From positions 1 to 64,000 of the forward strand of contig CALYCZ020000349.1 in NCBI GenBank assembly GCA_944470555.2: a stretch of 64,000 nucleotides of DNA, read 5' to 3'. A program made the translations under genes and the position numbers. Numbering within the stretch: position 1 is the first letter of the stretch; each line of letters starts with the position of its first letter. A model generated the notes under the pieces. That model was not told the origin of the DNA. It did not search any database and worked only from the letters and a program-made list of their open reading frames with translations. This document shows positions 34,298 to 47,172 of the stretch, in pieces. This stretch comes from Heterobilharzia americana. Lineage: Eukaryota > Platyhelminthes > Trematoda > Strigeidida > Schistosomatidae.

Positions 34298-35684
34298 AGT
34301 ACTGCGGAATCATTCTCCTGTCCATCCCAGGCAAAATATTATGCCACATCACCTTGAGGATTCAAAATTACTACCGAAATAGTCTGGCTGGATTCAGGAA
34401 GAACAAATCATGTTCGGATGAAATTGCAACACTACGCATCATTATAGAGTGGCAGTCAACTCTTTACTTCAACTTCATCGATTTTGAAAAGGCCTTTGAC
34501 AGTGTCGACCAAGAAGTAATTTGGCAGATAGCTGCTTCAACAATACGGTTTTAGTGCTACAAATCTTCATCAAACTCATTCAACAGCTATATGAAGACTC
34601 CACATACCAAGTGATTCACAATGAAAAGCTCAGCAACGCCTTTGAAGTGAAGAGAAGTGGAGTAAAACAAAGCTGCCGCCTATTATCAATAATTGTGTTC
34701 CGGACTGTAGTCGACTGGATCATGTAACAAACTGCGAGGAGCGAGAAGATGGGCATACGCTGGCTGGACCGATGGAAAGACAAAGATCCTAGAGGATTTC
34801 GATTTCGCCGATGATGATTTATGTCTAATGTCGTACAAACTCGAAGATCTCCAGGTAAAAAGCCGCAAGTTGACAGAAGAGGCAGCGAAGACGACACTTC
34901 AAGTGAACGTAGAGAAGACAGAGTTAATGAAGATAACCAACCAGCAACAACAACAACAACAACAACAAGCACCGGTCACCACCAACGGGATAAATCTAAA
35001 TGAAGTAGTCTCTTTCACCTACCTATTTAGGCAGCATCGTTTCAGGTACAGACAATGGCATGGATGAGGACGTCAAAGCCAGCCAGGATCAACAAGACAG
35101 CAAGATAGGCCTTTCTTCGTTAATCTGAAATCAGTGTGGAGATCTACTACACTGCCGCTTACTGCACTCAGTATGAGGTGTGAACAAGATCCGGATTTTC
35201 AACACGAAGTCAGTTAAGTCAGTGCTTGCTTCTATATGGTTCAGAGACTTAACGTGTTACCGAAAGCATTTCCAACAAACTACAGACATCATACATGAAC
35301 AGCTGCCGACTACCCTCACGACATACTGAAGATCAGATCAGATGGCGAGAAAGAATAAGAAACAAGGAACTCACTCTGACAACAAACCAACCAAGAACCC
35401 ATCTCCCAACAAATATGCAGATGAAGAAAGTGGAGACGGATTGGATTGGATATACACTGGGAAAACTATTCGGGAACATCACGCGTCAGGCGAGGCCCTC
35501 AAATGGAACCCAAAGGGGAAACGATGAGTTGGTTGTCCGAAGCGAGAATGACATGGAGGAGATGATGTGAGAAACAATTGAAGGCTCTTGGGCAGTTGTG
35601 GAGCCAGGTTCAAAAGACTGCAGAGAACAGAGTGAAATGTCAATGTGCTACTAAAGCTCCACTAGGAACTCAAAGGACAAATAA
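34298..35684 (+). pseudogene. SR2/RTE-like fragment, palm to 3' end (arm C)
   Basis: Copy of 13632-15018, including palm FIDFEKAFDSVD, the (CAA)n tract at 34945-34967 and the DFADDD box. At 35146-35170 it has six differences in 25 bp from arm A, in contrast to near identity on both sides. Confidence 0.87.
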
Positions 35685-36445
35685 TAAATACAATCAGCAG
35701 TACCTGAGCAATATTTACTAGATAGTAATTAACTTTCAAGTTGTGAAGTATACCTGGTTACTATAGTCTATGGTGTTTTTGTCGATGAATTAAATTTTAT
35801 ATTGAAGTGACTAAGGAGCTGTTTTGTTGTATTTTCAATGTGAATGATACAGCATTTTTGTAGTTTCTAAAAGTGTAGTCATCTCGTTATTGTAACTTGT
35901 TAAAGTTAAAACTTCATTGAAGTAATCGCTATCAATTTATGAAATGTAATCGAACGAAAGGAAAGGAAAGGAAAGGAAAGTATTAACAATTTATGAAGAA
36001 ATGTGGTATTCTTAAAAGTATGTGATAAAGTCAGTTGGTTACAAGGATCGGTTTTGATTTCGATAGCTGAAATAAACAGTGACCTGAGATAATTTTGTCA
36101 CATCTTATTATTTTCATTTGTCATAATATGATAGATCAGACAGTTGGAAGGGATTACTGACTGAGTAGTAAGCCGCATCTCTACGACTATCTGTTTCATA
36201 CGCAGATTCATATTGTTACTGATTAACAAGCTTTGAAATTCATTCACCATCCATACAGAGATATAATTTAGAGCTGAGATCTTATGATAGTACGACTGAA
36301 CAAAGATAGGCTAAAGATATACCTCAAGCATATTTATTATCAGATTATTTATCGTTCGAGAGTTCTCCTACTCATATCAGACTGTTTTATTAGTTCATTC
36401 GTTACCTGTTGGCAGAATGTAACACATAAAATAAACTGGGAAGCA

Positions 36446-37306
36446 ATAAAGAGTGGTTGGGATCCTCATTGCAAGGGGAGATTCCTTGACGTCTATAAAG
36501 GAAGACATATAATATTATCACGTCTCGAAGAATTCTTTTGTTTGAACGACGGAATCGTTAGTCCTCTAACACTGAGATCTACTGTAATGAATATTCTCCA
36601 TTCCGCACGCTCAGGAGCTGAGAAAATGAAACCGTTGACTCGCCCGATATACTGGTAGGCAGAAATTGATGTTCATGTCCTGATTGTTTTTGCAGTCAAT
36701 TTCGTATGAAAAATCACTACGGTATCCATGTCCTTGTAGATAACTGTTGTTGCTTCTCAAACTCCTTATATACTTAAGTTATGGTAGACTCTTATTCTAA
36801 ATGTCCAAAAATAAAACTTACAGACGCTCCTAATGCGATGAGGAAGATTTTCAGTTGTGAGAGAATGCCGAACTTCCTAGTCACTGATAATGGTAATCAT
36901 TTTACTGAGAACTTAAATGATTAGCTTATAGAAACTGGTTGACGTCATCAGTATACCAGCTCACAGCATCCTAAGTCAAATAAGCTGATAGAACAACTCT
37001 TACGAACATCCCAGTGTCCTATGGCATCAGTGAATTCAAGTAATTTTGAAGAGCTGGAAAGCTAGTGAATATTCTTCTGCTTCATTGTCAGAATATACAA
37101 CATAAATCTACTCATGAAAGTTTAGGTAAACTCTTTCAATCGTGAATTATTCAAATATATTTAATGACTGTGACTTTGAAAGATGGACGTTATTATTGAG
37201 GGAAGGGTTATCAGCTGTCAGTAGGAATTATATTGCATACAATAGGAAATCGAATGGTGAAAATTCTAAACTCTAAAGATCACTCAGTTTACAAGAGACA
37301 TGTAGA
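36446..37306 (+). pseudogene. Ty3/Gypsy integrase relic (arm C)
   Basis: Copy of 15780-16640, with a 1-bp length difference near 37272; same broken zinc-binding and DDE blocks. Confidence 0.78.
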
Positions 37307-37511
37307 CTAGAAGAAAATGAATCCAGTAAGTCGTCCAAAGACTATTCTTATGATTCCCTTACCAATTCTAATTTTAAAGATAGTTTTGAGACACAAACAG
37401 ATAATGTCAGTGTAAATATTAATACAGTCAATAGGAAGTTGTGATAGACTTGTCAATAAACTCAGATTTCATTTTGAAAATTTTGTGAAGTAACAGAAGT
37501 TGTAAATATGA

Positions 37512-37692
37512 ACCATTGGATTCCAAACCCAGTGGCTCAGTGGTAACGCACTGACCACAGACCTGAAGGTCGTGAATGCTCACCACCTGAGGAGTCCCAT
37601 ACGAAGAAGAAACAGCTGTCCAGTGCTCTTAAGTTTCAATGTCCCTTCAACTGATGTCAGTTCATCATGAATACCAACTTGAAAAATGCTAC
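37512..37692 (+). mobile_element. Smα-like SINE (arm C)
   Basis: Copy of 16845-17025, but the hammerhead core reads CTGAGGAGTCCC (as in the Smα core) where arms A and B read CTGAGGAATCCC. Stem II is still broken. Confidence 0.83.
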
Positions 37693-38013
37693 TAGTTGAA
37701 AACACGTTCTCTATAGAGATGAAAGCTTTTAAGGCAAAAGACGTATGTTATAAGTTGTAGGCAGCTAAAATGATCTATTTTCGTAAAATAGCTACTTTTG
37801 TTCTTATTCACAGCTTACATAACCTAATTCTGGTGTAAAACGATCAGTTTTTAGTTTACAACTAGACATTGCTACACGCTATCAATAAGTTGAAGAGGAC
37901 TATGGGGAATCTAAATTTACTATGTGAACCTAATACAGACAGTCATTTAAGACCATCAGACTTCATGGTGTACCTGTTGCCATCAAGCTACCAGGTTAGT
38001 ATGTACTTGACAT

Positions 38014-38376
38014 CTAATTTGGCTCAATATCACACATTACAGATTCTCGGCAGGAATTCAGGTGATATCTTCTAGAAGAAGTCATCAATGAATACTTGGA
38101 ATTGACGGAGGTTAAAGACATGGGCAGTAGGATAGCAATCCAACTATTCAATTTCAAGACACTCATCATCAAACTGAATGGTCTTAGGCATGGTCGTTTA
38201 TGCAGTAGTATATTAGCACAGTTAATGAGTTCTAATTTAGAAGGATGCAGCTGTACAATGTTTCCTAGTTCACAATGATTTACTAACTGATTTTGACCTG
38301 TGATGAAGAACTTGAAATCTGTGAAGGCTAACTCACTGACAGTAGTACTTAATTTCTCTAGACATCCATATTGCAT
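38014..38376 (-). CDS. Unidentified 120-codon ORF (arm C)
   Basis: Same translation as 17347-17709 in arm A. Function unknown. Confidence 0.25.
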   Translation of the reverse strand: MQYGCLEKLSTTVSELAFTDFKFFITGQNQLVNHCELGNIVQLHPSKLELINCANILLHKRPCLRPFSLMMSVLKLNSWIAILLPMSLTSVNSKYSLMTSSRRYHLNSCRESVMCDIEPN

Positions 38377-38731
38377 TTAACTTTATGAATTATTACATTA
38401 TTACATTTCAGGTGAAGAAATGCATAAATCACTCCATATTTCGTTTTGACTAGCTTGAAGCCTACAAACATACAAAGTTTGTTAACATTTTGACTTAAAA
38501 CTTTTCATTTGAGTCATATAGAATACTGAATTTGCAAAACAATATTCTTTAAAGTCTAAGTTATGCTTCCTTATATTTGACTTCAATTACAAATATGCAT
38601 TGTACAAAATTCAATCTCTCATACTTTTAACAAATGGGATGATACGCATGAATGTTCAGCAATGTGACCAGTCTGTAATAATACACAACTATTAATAAAC
38701 GGCTAACAAGTAAATCTTCATCTTGTAAATA

Positions 38732-39034
38732 TTGAAAAGTACAAATTATTTAGAAATTCCATTAAAGGAAAGGTCTATCCCAGTCATGCAGACTTTATTC
38801 TATAAGAAAGAATTTTTCAGATGTTTTAGAAAAGAAAAGAATTGGTTAGTTGATTGGTACACTGTAAACATTAACCAGTATAACGATTGCTTATATCTAT
38901 CTATCATAGAGGAAGGTCAACATTTCAATGCACTCTTAGCGATATTTGGTTATAAGTTGAAGAAAAGAGAATTGGAAATCGATAGAATTCAAAGAATGAA
39001 ATGTAGAGAAAGATTTACTACTTATTTCAAATAA
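38732..39034 (+). CDS. Unidentified ~100-codon ORF (arm C)
   Basis: Same translation as 18065-18367 in arm A. Function unknown. Confidence 0.28.
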   Translation: MKSTNYLEIPLKERSIPVMQTLFYKKEFFRCFRKEKNWLVDWYTVNINQYNDCLYLSIIEEGQHFNALLAIFGYKLKKRELEIDRIQRMKCRERFTTYFK

Positions 39035-39974
39035 AGTAGTTTATAGTGCATTAGAAAAGAAGAAAGTTTTAATCTAGGAAGTGACTTCAAAAACCATCCT
39101 AACAACTACCAAAATAATCAATCAGGTTGCAGTATTTTTTCTGAAGAGACAATTTGTTTGATAGTATAGAGAAAGATGATTGGTTGTTCCATCAGTTACT
39201 AGGGTAGCCTTTAAAGCTGTTGTCTAGGAAGAATTCTATAACGAAATAAGTGTCAATTAAATCAAAGAAATATAATGCTTTATAGTTAGTTTATTTTTCT
39301 AAAGACTGAGTGCCTTTCACTGAGTCTCATGTTAATTTGAACCACTTTCAAAGATTATTTAGATAGAAATTAGCTCAATGTGCTGATGGTTAAATCTGAA
39401 CAGAAACGTGTTTAGTGGTGGGGGGTTTGAACCAACTACCTTCAAGTATCGATTTATCGAAGAGAATAGAGATTCTATGTGTGACAATTTTTCTATAGAT
39501 CAGCGCATAATGTTTGCATTTGTACTTTTGAAGTATCCTGTCTTATTTATTCATATGACTCTAGTTTTTATGAAATCTTACTGCTGTTAATCAGTTTTCT
39601 GAAAGTTGTTTGTATTCTTCAATTTAACACAGTGTAAATCAACTTATAAACAGCAATGACTTTTAATTGAAAAGTTTTTATTTGCATTTTTGAAAATTTT
39701 TTCCTCATATCTACTAGCATAATTGCTGAAAATATCAGAGAAGTGCATAACATGTATGTGATGCATTGAAAAGTATCAATTGATTTCCACGAGAAATGTG
39801 GGAGAGTTGATTGACAAATTTATTCGAAGGAACAGACTCAATTGATATCACGTTTAAAGATAACAAAGTAGGATAGAATAATATATTGAACATTTGATAA
39901 AAGAGAAGTAGAAAGATCAAAAGTTTTGCTGTATCTACTAACAAGTGTTTTATGGAACATGAAACTGCTTCATC

Positions 39975-40088
39975 GATCTTCTGCACTCAGCATGTGGAAC
40001 AAGATACGGATTTTCAACACCAACTTAGTCAAGTCAGTGCTTCTGTATGGTTGAGAGACTTGGCGCGTCACGAAAAGCATTTCCACTC
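39975..40088 (+). pseudogene. RTE fold-back limb (arm C)
   Basis: Copy of 19308-19421, with the same premature stop after VLLYG. Confidence 0.85.
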
Positions 40089-40825
40089 GAGCAACTGGCC
40101 TGACGCGTGATGTCCCCAGTCGGCCTTCTCAGTGCATGCTCAATCCATCTCCACTTCCTCCTGCATATTTGTTCAGCGATAGGTTCTTGGTTGGTTCGTT
40201 CCCAGAGCTCCTTGTTGCTTATTCTTTCTGACAATCCATCTGATCTTCAGTATAGAGCCAGCGTAGGTGGCAGTTGTTGATGAATGTCTGTAGTTTATTG
40301 GAAACGCCTTTCGTGACGCGCCAAGTCTCTGAACCATACAGAAGCACTGACTTGACTAAGTTGGTGTTGAAAATCCGTATCTTGTTGCACATGCTGACTG
40401 CAGAAGATCTCCACACTGGTTTCAGGCTAATGAACACCTGTCTTGCTTTTCCGATTCTAACTTTGACGTCCTCGTCCGTCCCGCCTGTAGTTGAAACAGT
40501 GCTTCCTAGATAAGTGAAGGAGGTTACTTCCTTTAAGTTTCTCCCGTTGACGGTGATTGGAGTTCGTTGTTGTTGTTGATGGTGGTGGTGCGGTATCTTC
40601 ATCACTTCTGTCTTCTCTATATTCACTTGAAGTCCCGTCTTCGCTGCCCTGTCTCTTCTATCAACTTGTTAGTTTTTGCCTGCACATCTTCAAGTTTATG
40701 TGACATCAGGCACAAGTCATCGTTGGCGAAATCCAAGTCTTCTAGGTTCTTTTCCGCAGTCCAGCCAGTGTATCCCCCTCTTCTCGCTCCCCACTGTTTG
40801 CTGCATGATCCAGTCCAGTCCACCA
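40089..40825 (-). pseudogene. SR2/RTE-like central RT fragment (arm C)
   Basis: Copy of 19422-20158; open thumb frame 40626-40219 translates identically to the arm A frame. Confidence 0.9.
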
Positions 40826-41147
40826 CAACGAACTAACCAAGAAGTTATCGCTCAACAAATATGCAGGTGAAGAAAGTGGAGATGGATTGGTCATGCACTG
40901 AGAAGGCCGACTGAGGACATCACGTGCCAAGCCAGGTACTCGAGTGGAAGCCAGATGGGAAGCGATGAGTTTGGCATGTGATGTGAGGGTGACATGGAGG
41001 AGATCATGTGAGGAGGAAATGAGAACTTGTGGGCTGTCGTGGAACCAGGTTCAAAAGATCTCAGAGAACAGAGGACACTGGAGACGTGCCACTGAAGCCC
41101 TATGTTCCACTAGGAACCAAAGGGACTAATAATAATAATACAATAAC
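40826..41147 (+). pseudogene. SR2/RTE-like 3' terminal fragment (arm C)
   Basis: Copy of 20159-20480 with EEEMRTCGLSW where A has EEEMRACGLSW; terminal hairpin and (AAT)n tail present. Confidence 0.88.
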
Positions 41148-41206
41148 TTGATCTTTACAGAAGTTAGTATTTTTGGTGAAGATCTGTATAAAACATTTGA
41201 TAGTAT

Positions 41207-41317
41207 TCATATAGATATTGGGTGTTTATTGAAGGTGAGAGGGAAAGCACAGACATCCGGATTACAGACCTGATACTTTATCAACTGAACTGCAGAACTT
41301 AGCTACTGACCATATCT
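41207..41317 (-). repeat. SINE-2 copy (arm C)
   Basis: Copy of 20540-20650. Confidence 0.5.
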
Positions 41318-42529
41318 TAACTCCACTTCAATTACCAAGGGTCTTACCCAAGTGCCATCAGAATTCGATATATTCAGCTGGTTTCCCCCCCAAAAAAAAC
41401 TGTGGCTGTCTCAAATAGTCTAACGGATAATACTCATATTCTTGATGAAACTGTCTGATATAGCTTCACTTTGATAGACTGCTTTTGAATAGTAGGTTGA
41501 TGACTGGAGTGACAGTGGTCACTATACAATTCAAACAAGTAATGCGTATTAATAAGCGTATTGTTTGAATAATAAATACTCTGAGTCACACAGAACTTCT
41601 TTGAACATTCAATCTCTCTAATTTGATTGACAAGAGATATTTAAGTAAGAAGTTATAATTTCACAGTTGAATAACCATCTCATTCATAAAGCTTACATCA
41701 TCATCATTACACTAAAAGTAACCCACGTTGATTAACTATGCAAAACTTGATGAAATTAATTCGTTAAAGAAGAATGTAAGAGATCTGGTGACAGATACTT
41801 ACTTCTATTGTAATTGAATATTTTAACTCCTATTCAACCTTTAAACAACATTAGTTAAACCATCTAATGTAAAGAATATGAAGAAAGTAGGATTTCATAA
41901 GTGTATAAATCTCAACAGGTTCAGTCAGCTGAATTCTTTATTCATTCGCATACCATGATGAAGTATAAGAATACGCGTTTACACAATGTAAGCCTGAACA
42001 TCAGTCAATGTGGTGTAAAGTAGAAATGAATAATTTCAACAAGTAGAAATATGGACAGATTGAAAAAACTGTTCAAAAGGATGATGAAGATTGAATAAGA
42101 AGCAGATAAATTACATTATGGATCATATTTAGAAGAGAATTCCAATCAAACGTTAAAAGTAGAGAATCATGTTAACTATCCATGACAGATACTAGTGAGA
42201 TGGATTACATCATCTATTATCAAGTTTGTAGGTTATATAATGAATGAGTTCTACTGAAATTTGTAAATTCGATAGATCTGGTCTTTTCCACACTCCTTAC
42301 TTCTTTTCAATTTGTATTCGGAAAGAAATGTTGTCAATATATGAGATCGAATGGAGAATAAAATGTAAAACTGTTCTTCAGAATAGTATTTGAGCATATA
42401 TCAAAAGACTGATTGATCGAAGAAATATATTCCTTATTAATTAGATCTACGTCTTCGACCACACACTAACAAATAGGTTTACAATTCAATCGAAATACCA
42501 ATCAATCGGTGGGGAGTTGGTGAACAATA

Positions 42530-42983
42530 ATGTAACTAGCTCCGCAGAAGCCGTTGAATTGATAAATGGGAGTACAATGATGCACTTCCATCGTCGAATC
42601 TCTGATCACCACCCATCATGGTTGAGCAAGGGACCAACTAGCACAATAAAGAGCTCCAAACTTCACACTGGACATCAAGTGGATACTAACTAGTAAAGCT
42701 TTGATAATTATTCACCACATTCCAATTAATTTACCCCAATGGATTACACACACGCTTACTTCTTAGAGCAGAGGTGATTGCAATTCACCTCACCTTTGTA
42801 TCCAAAAGTAGTTTGTTCAACGACTTTCATTACCGTGGCCGTTAACATGATGCAACTCATCAAAAATCACTTCATTAACCTAAGAATAACCTACTTCATA
42901 TCTCCAATTTTAATTACTCTATTGATTATTTACATGTTTATTTCTAAAACTTATCACCTTCATGACTTACTTAAAATCTGTGA
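42530..42983. other. Shortened loop after arm C
   Basis: Same sequence as the A/B loop but missing the stretch equivalent to 22190-22290. The deletion ends share ACT (GCAACT | CACTCATC), a microhomology signature. A 77-codon open frame (42778-43011) is created by the deletion and has no recognisable identity. Confidence 0.85.
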
Positions 42984-43269
42984 CTACTGTTCATCAACCT
43001 CCATCACTTGATTGGTATTTCGATTGAATTGTAAACCTATTTGTTAGTGTGTGGTCGAAGACGTAGATCTAATTAATAAGGAATATATATCTTCACTCAA
43101 TCAGTCTTTTGATATATGCTCAAATAACATTCTAAAGAACAGTATTACATTTTATTCTCCATTCGATCTCATATATTGACAACATTTCTTTCCGAATACA
43201 AATTGAAAAGAAGTAAGGAGTATGGAAAAGACCAGATCTATCGAATTTACAAATTTCAGTAGAACTCAT
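42984..43269 (-). repeat. Stub of a fourth inverted arm
   Basis: Inverted relative to the last ~290 bp of arm C and corresponding to the start of arm B. It ends abruptly at GTAGAACTCAT, after which unrelated ATATATCGTAAAC follows. It differs from arm C by roughly eight substitutions in 250 bp by eye, more than A, B and C differ from each other. Confidence 0.9.
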
Positions 43270-43357
43270 ATATATCGTAAACTGTTTTTATTTTAACGAA
43301 CAGATAACGTAACAGTTCGTGTCTATATTTCCAGCCTAATTGCTCTAAAGGATAAGT

Positions 43358-43778
43358 TCATAAAGATACCCAACCAACAACAACAACCATCTCCAATCAC
43401 TATCAATAGCAGAAACCTGAAGGAAGTAGCCTCCTTCAACTATCTAGGCAGCACTGTTTCAACTACAGGCAGCACAGGCACAGATAAGGACGTCAAAACC
43501 AGCCAGCATCGGAAAGACAGCAAGACAGAAATTCATTAATCTGAAACCAGTGTGGAGATCTACCCCACTGCACTATGCACAAAACGTCAACAACATCCGG
43601 ATCCGGATTTTCAACATCAACCTCAAGTCAGTGCTGCCGTATGGCTCAGAGACTTGTAGCGTTACGAAGGTGATTTGCAACAAACTAGAGACAATGATGA
43701 AGAACTGTCTACACTGGCTGGTTACTGAAGATGAGATGAGATGAGATGAGATGGTCAGAATGAGCGTGAAGGAACTCA

Positions 43779-43830
<52 letters not shown>

Positions 43831-44156
43831 ACAAACCGACCAAGAGGTTATCACCCAACAAATATGCAGGTGAAGAAAGTGGAGATGGATTGGTCATGCA
43901 CTGAGAAGGCCGACTGAGGACATCACGAGCCAAGCCAGGTACTCGAGTGGAAGCCAGATGGGAAACGATGAGTTTGGCATGTGATGTGAGGGTGACATGG
44001 AGGAGATCATGTGAGGAGGAAATGAGAGCTTGTGGGCTGTCGTGGAACCAGGTTCAAAAGATTTCAGAGAATAGATTGCACTGGAGATGTGTTACTGAAA
44101 TTCTATGTTCCATTAGGAACCTAAGCGAAAAATAATAAATAATAATAATAATAGTA
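43358..44156 (+). pseudogene. SR2/RTE-like fragment with 3' end
   Basis: Starts abruptly in KIPNQQQQPSPIT, continues SFNYLGSTVSTTGS and, after a frameshift, the frame 43550-43744 (WRSTPLHYAQN, IRIFNINLKSVLPYGSET). It then crosses a pentamer array and a (CTGG)12 array, followed by the C-terminal frame 43947-44135. The 3' hairpin is GTTCCATTAGGAAC (loop variant), and the tail is an irregular (AAT)n. It lies 90 bp right of the triplication border. Confidence 0.88.
43781..43828. repeat. (CTGG)12 tetranucleotide array inside RTE fragment
   Basis: Twelve perfect CTGG units at the same position in the element as the 3-4-unit CTGG tracts at 12365-12380 and 33030-33048. Confidence 0.96.
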
Positions 44157-44367
44157 ATAATAAAGGATTAGTCCATGAGACACTGAAGTTCTTTTTATCA
44201 ACGTTTCAACTCTAAGTAGAACCAAAATCTGGTTGGTGCTCATTATTTAAGATCAGGGAGAAATTATGGCTGGATGGCTAAATAACACATCTGTTTGTCT
44301 TCTGCGGACCAGACAATACCACATGATGATTTGAAATATGAGTTTATTGAATTATTTGGTATTAAAT
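44157..44367. other. Spacer between two opposed RTE copies
   Basis: About 210 bp without recognised features, lying between the 3' tails of a plus and a minus RTE copy (tail to tail). It may be intronic sequence of the claudin-like gene. Confidence 0.5.
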
Positions 44368-45360
44368 TTATTATTATTATTAGTCCCTTGGGTTCCTAGT
44401 GGAACATAGGGCTTCAGTGGCACGTCTCCAGTGTCCTCTGTTCTCTGAAATCTTTTGAACCTGGTTCCACGACAGTCCAGCTGCTCGCATTTCCTCCTCT
44501 CACGATCTCCTCCATGTCACCCTCACCTCGGACACCCAACTCGTCGCTTCCCATGGGGATTCCACTCGAGCATCTGGCCTGACGCATGATGTCCTCAGTC
44601 GGCCTTCTCAGTGCATGCCCAATCCATCTCCACTTCCTCCTGCATATTTGTTGCGTGATAGGTTCTTGGTTGGTTCGTTCCCAGAGCTCCTTGTTGCTTA
44701 TTCTTTCTGGCAATCTATCTGATCTTCAGTATCGAGCCAGCGTAGGTGGCAGTTGTTGATGAATGTCTGTAGTTTGTTGGAAATGCTTTTCGTGACGCGC
44801 CAAGTCTCTGAACCATACAGAAGCACTGACTTGACTAAGTTGGTGTTGAAAATCCGTATCTTGTTGCACATGCTGAGTGCAGATGATCTCCACACTGGTT
44901 TCAGGCTAATGAACACCTGTCTTGCTTCTCCGATTCTAACTTTGACGTCCTCGTCCGTCCCGCCTGTAGTTGAAACAGTGCTTCCTAGATAAGTGAAGGA
45001 GGTTACTTCCTTTAAGTTTCTCCCGTTGACGGTGATTGGAGTTCGTTGTTGTTGTTGATGGTGGTGGTGCGGTATCTTCATCACTTCTGTCTTCTCTATA
45101 TTCACTTGAAGTCCCGTCTTCGCTGCCCTGTCTCTTCTATCAACTTGTTAGTTTTTGCCTGCACATCTTCAAGTTTATGTGACATCAGGCACAAGTCATC
45201 GTTGGCGAAATCCAAGTCTTCTAGGTTCTTTTCCGTCGTCCAGTGTATCCCCTTCTTCTCGCTCCCCACTGTTTGCTGCATGATCCAGTCCAGTTGACCA
45301 CAATCAGGAATATCATGGGGGATAGTAGGCAACCTTGTTTCACTCCTCCCTGTCTTCACT
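44368..45360 (-). pseudogene. SR2/RTE-like fragment, RT palm to 3' end (least damaged thumb)
   Basis: On the minus strand from 45360: KTGRSETRLPT, LDWIMQQTVGSEKKGIHWTT, NLEDLDFANDDLCLMSHKLE, a short frameshift, then the 135-codon frame 45105-44698 ([65 protein letters not shown]). The frame 44713-44414 follows with [41 protein letters not shown] and a C-terminus. The hairpin GTTCCTAGTGGAAC and an (ATT)n tail close the element at 44368. It is closely related to the central fragment in the palindromic arms, but colinear and not folded back. Confidence 0.9.
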
Positions 45361-45518
45361 TGGTATTTCGTATTAAATAGCTATATATTTCTAAACACTG
45401 TTTAACTAATGGGAATCTATTGATTGATTTTATATAACCAAATATATGTTACAGTAAAAATGCATCTGTATTAAGTTTGGAAGTATAGTGAATAAGTGTA
45501 AAAGAATACAATACTTAC

Positions 45519-45668
45519 TTTATCAAAATCTTGATCATCATCTGTATCTGTTGTCCAACAGCAATACGTACCTAGAAATATCCATGCTGAGATAAAACAT
45601 AGGATAGTAGCAAGCCATAATAAAATATATCCAGAACCATAGGATATAGAGATTGTTGTACGCTGATT
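45519..45668 (-). CDS. Claudin/PMP22-like four-span membrane protein, exon with the last transmembrane segment
   Basis: A 150-bp exon on the minus strand, bounded by an AG acceptor after TATGTTTACAT (45669-45670) and a GTAAGTAT donor (45511-45518), both consistent with a frame open throughout (phase 0 at both ends). It encodes 50 residues: NQRTTISISYGSGY, then a hydrophobic span ILLWLATILCFISAWIFLGT, then YCCWTTDTDDDQDFDK with an acidic cytoplasmic tail. The pattern Y-G-x-S/G-Y before a last span rich in W, L and C resembles the fourth transmembrane segment of claudin/PMP22/stargazin-family proteins, which act in cell junctions or as channel partners. The upstream exon at 52356-52459 ends in phase 0 and fits directly. 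The 3'-terminal exon was not found. The family call is by pattern only. Confidence 0.6.
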
Positions 45669-45764
45669 CTATGTAAACATGAAAAGGAAATCAAAAAGAA
45701 AGATTGATAAATTCCAGTACTTGTCTGACGCCCAACTATGGCAAGCAGTTTGACCTGGATTACA

Positions 45765-46387
<623 letters not shown>

Positions 46388-47172
46388 ACAAGCTTATTGT
46401 CGATCAACCTAACAAAACTAATTCATAGGATATCATTGACAATAAAGGTACTTTTAGATAATCAACTTGTGTTCAGAGTAGAATTTTAAAGAAAAAATAG
46501 GACTTTGTAATTGCGCTATATTATCTAGAAACATTAAGTAATTATTTCCTTTCTTATGTCAAAATTTCAGGGAATTGTGTGCATGTTTTCTGATTATCAC
46601 TTTTTCTCATTGATTCCTCAGTGAATATCCTTGTTTCATTGTACCCTTCTGTGGTTGTGAAAACTTTGGGTTCATTTTCAGTGTAATCCATAGTGTATGA
46701 CTTCAGTTATGTGATGAATAGCATTCATAGATGAATGTTCAAGTATAGCTCGACCCCCATAAACAACTTAGATGCTACAAGTAAATCTTCACCGAATGTT
46801 TCTACTCTTTCCATCTAGTTAACATTTGTACATAGCGTTGACAGGTCAGATTGTAGTCATAACAATGACATTGAATTAAACAAAGAAATGCAGTGTTCAG
46901 ACTGTATTGAACAAATATGCTTCACATTTACTAACATATTCATTATTGAAAGATATTATTATGTCATTCCATGAAACACATTAAGCGTTTTTTTCTTAAG
47001 CTGATAAGTAGGAATGTGAACACTCTGACTGCTAGGGAATAGAAAGTGGTCTGCATAGTGTTATGGATATTATCTAATGGGGTGTAGATTATTTCGATAG
47101 ATTCTTCACTCTTATCAGCAAAAAAGTCATAATCTATTGTACAGTGCTATTCATTGTTTATGTCATGATCAT
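46388..47172. other. Intronic spacer, nothing recognised
   Basis: AT-rich sequence between two minus-strand RTE copies and inside the inferred intron of the claudin-like gene. No ORF, repeat or RNA signature seen. Confidence 0.55.

Larger units (their letters stand above)
32509..42529 (+). repeat. Inverted-triplication arm C (10.0 kb)
   Basis: Direct copy of arm A at an offset of 20661-20667 bp. Private differences include ACTGTTCTTCAG at about 42370 (A and B: ACTAATCTTTAG), TTATTAATTAG at about 42435 (A and B: TTATCAATTAG), GACAGTCATTT near 37940 (A: GACAGACATTT) and GAGAACTTGTGG near 41020 (A: GAGAGCTTGTGG). Confidence 0.95.
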
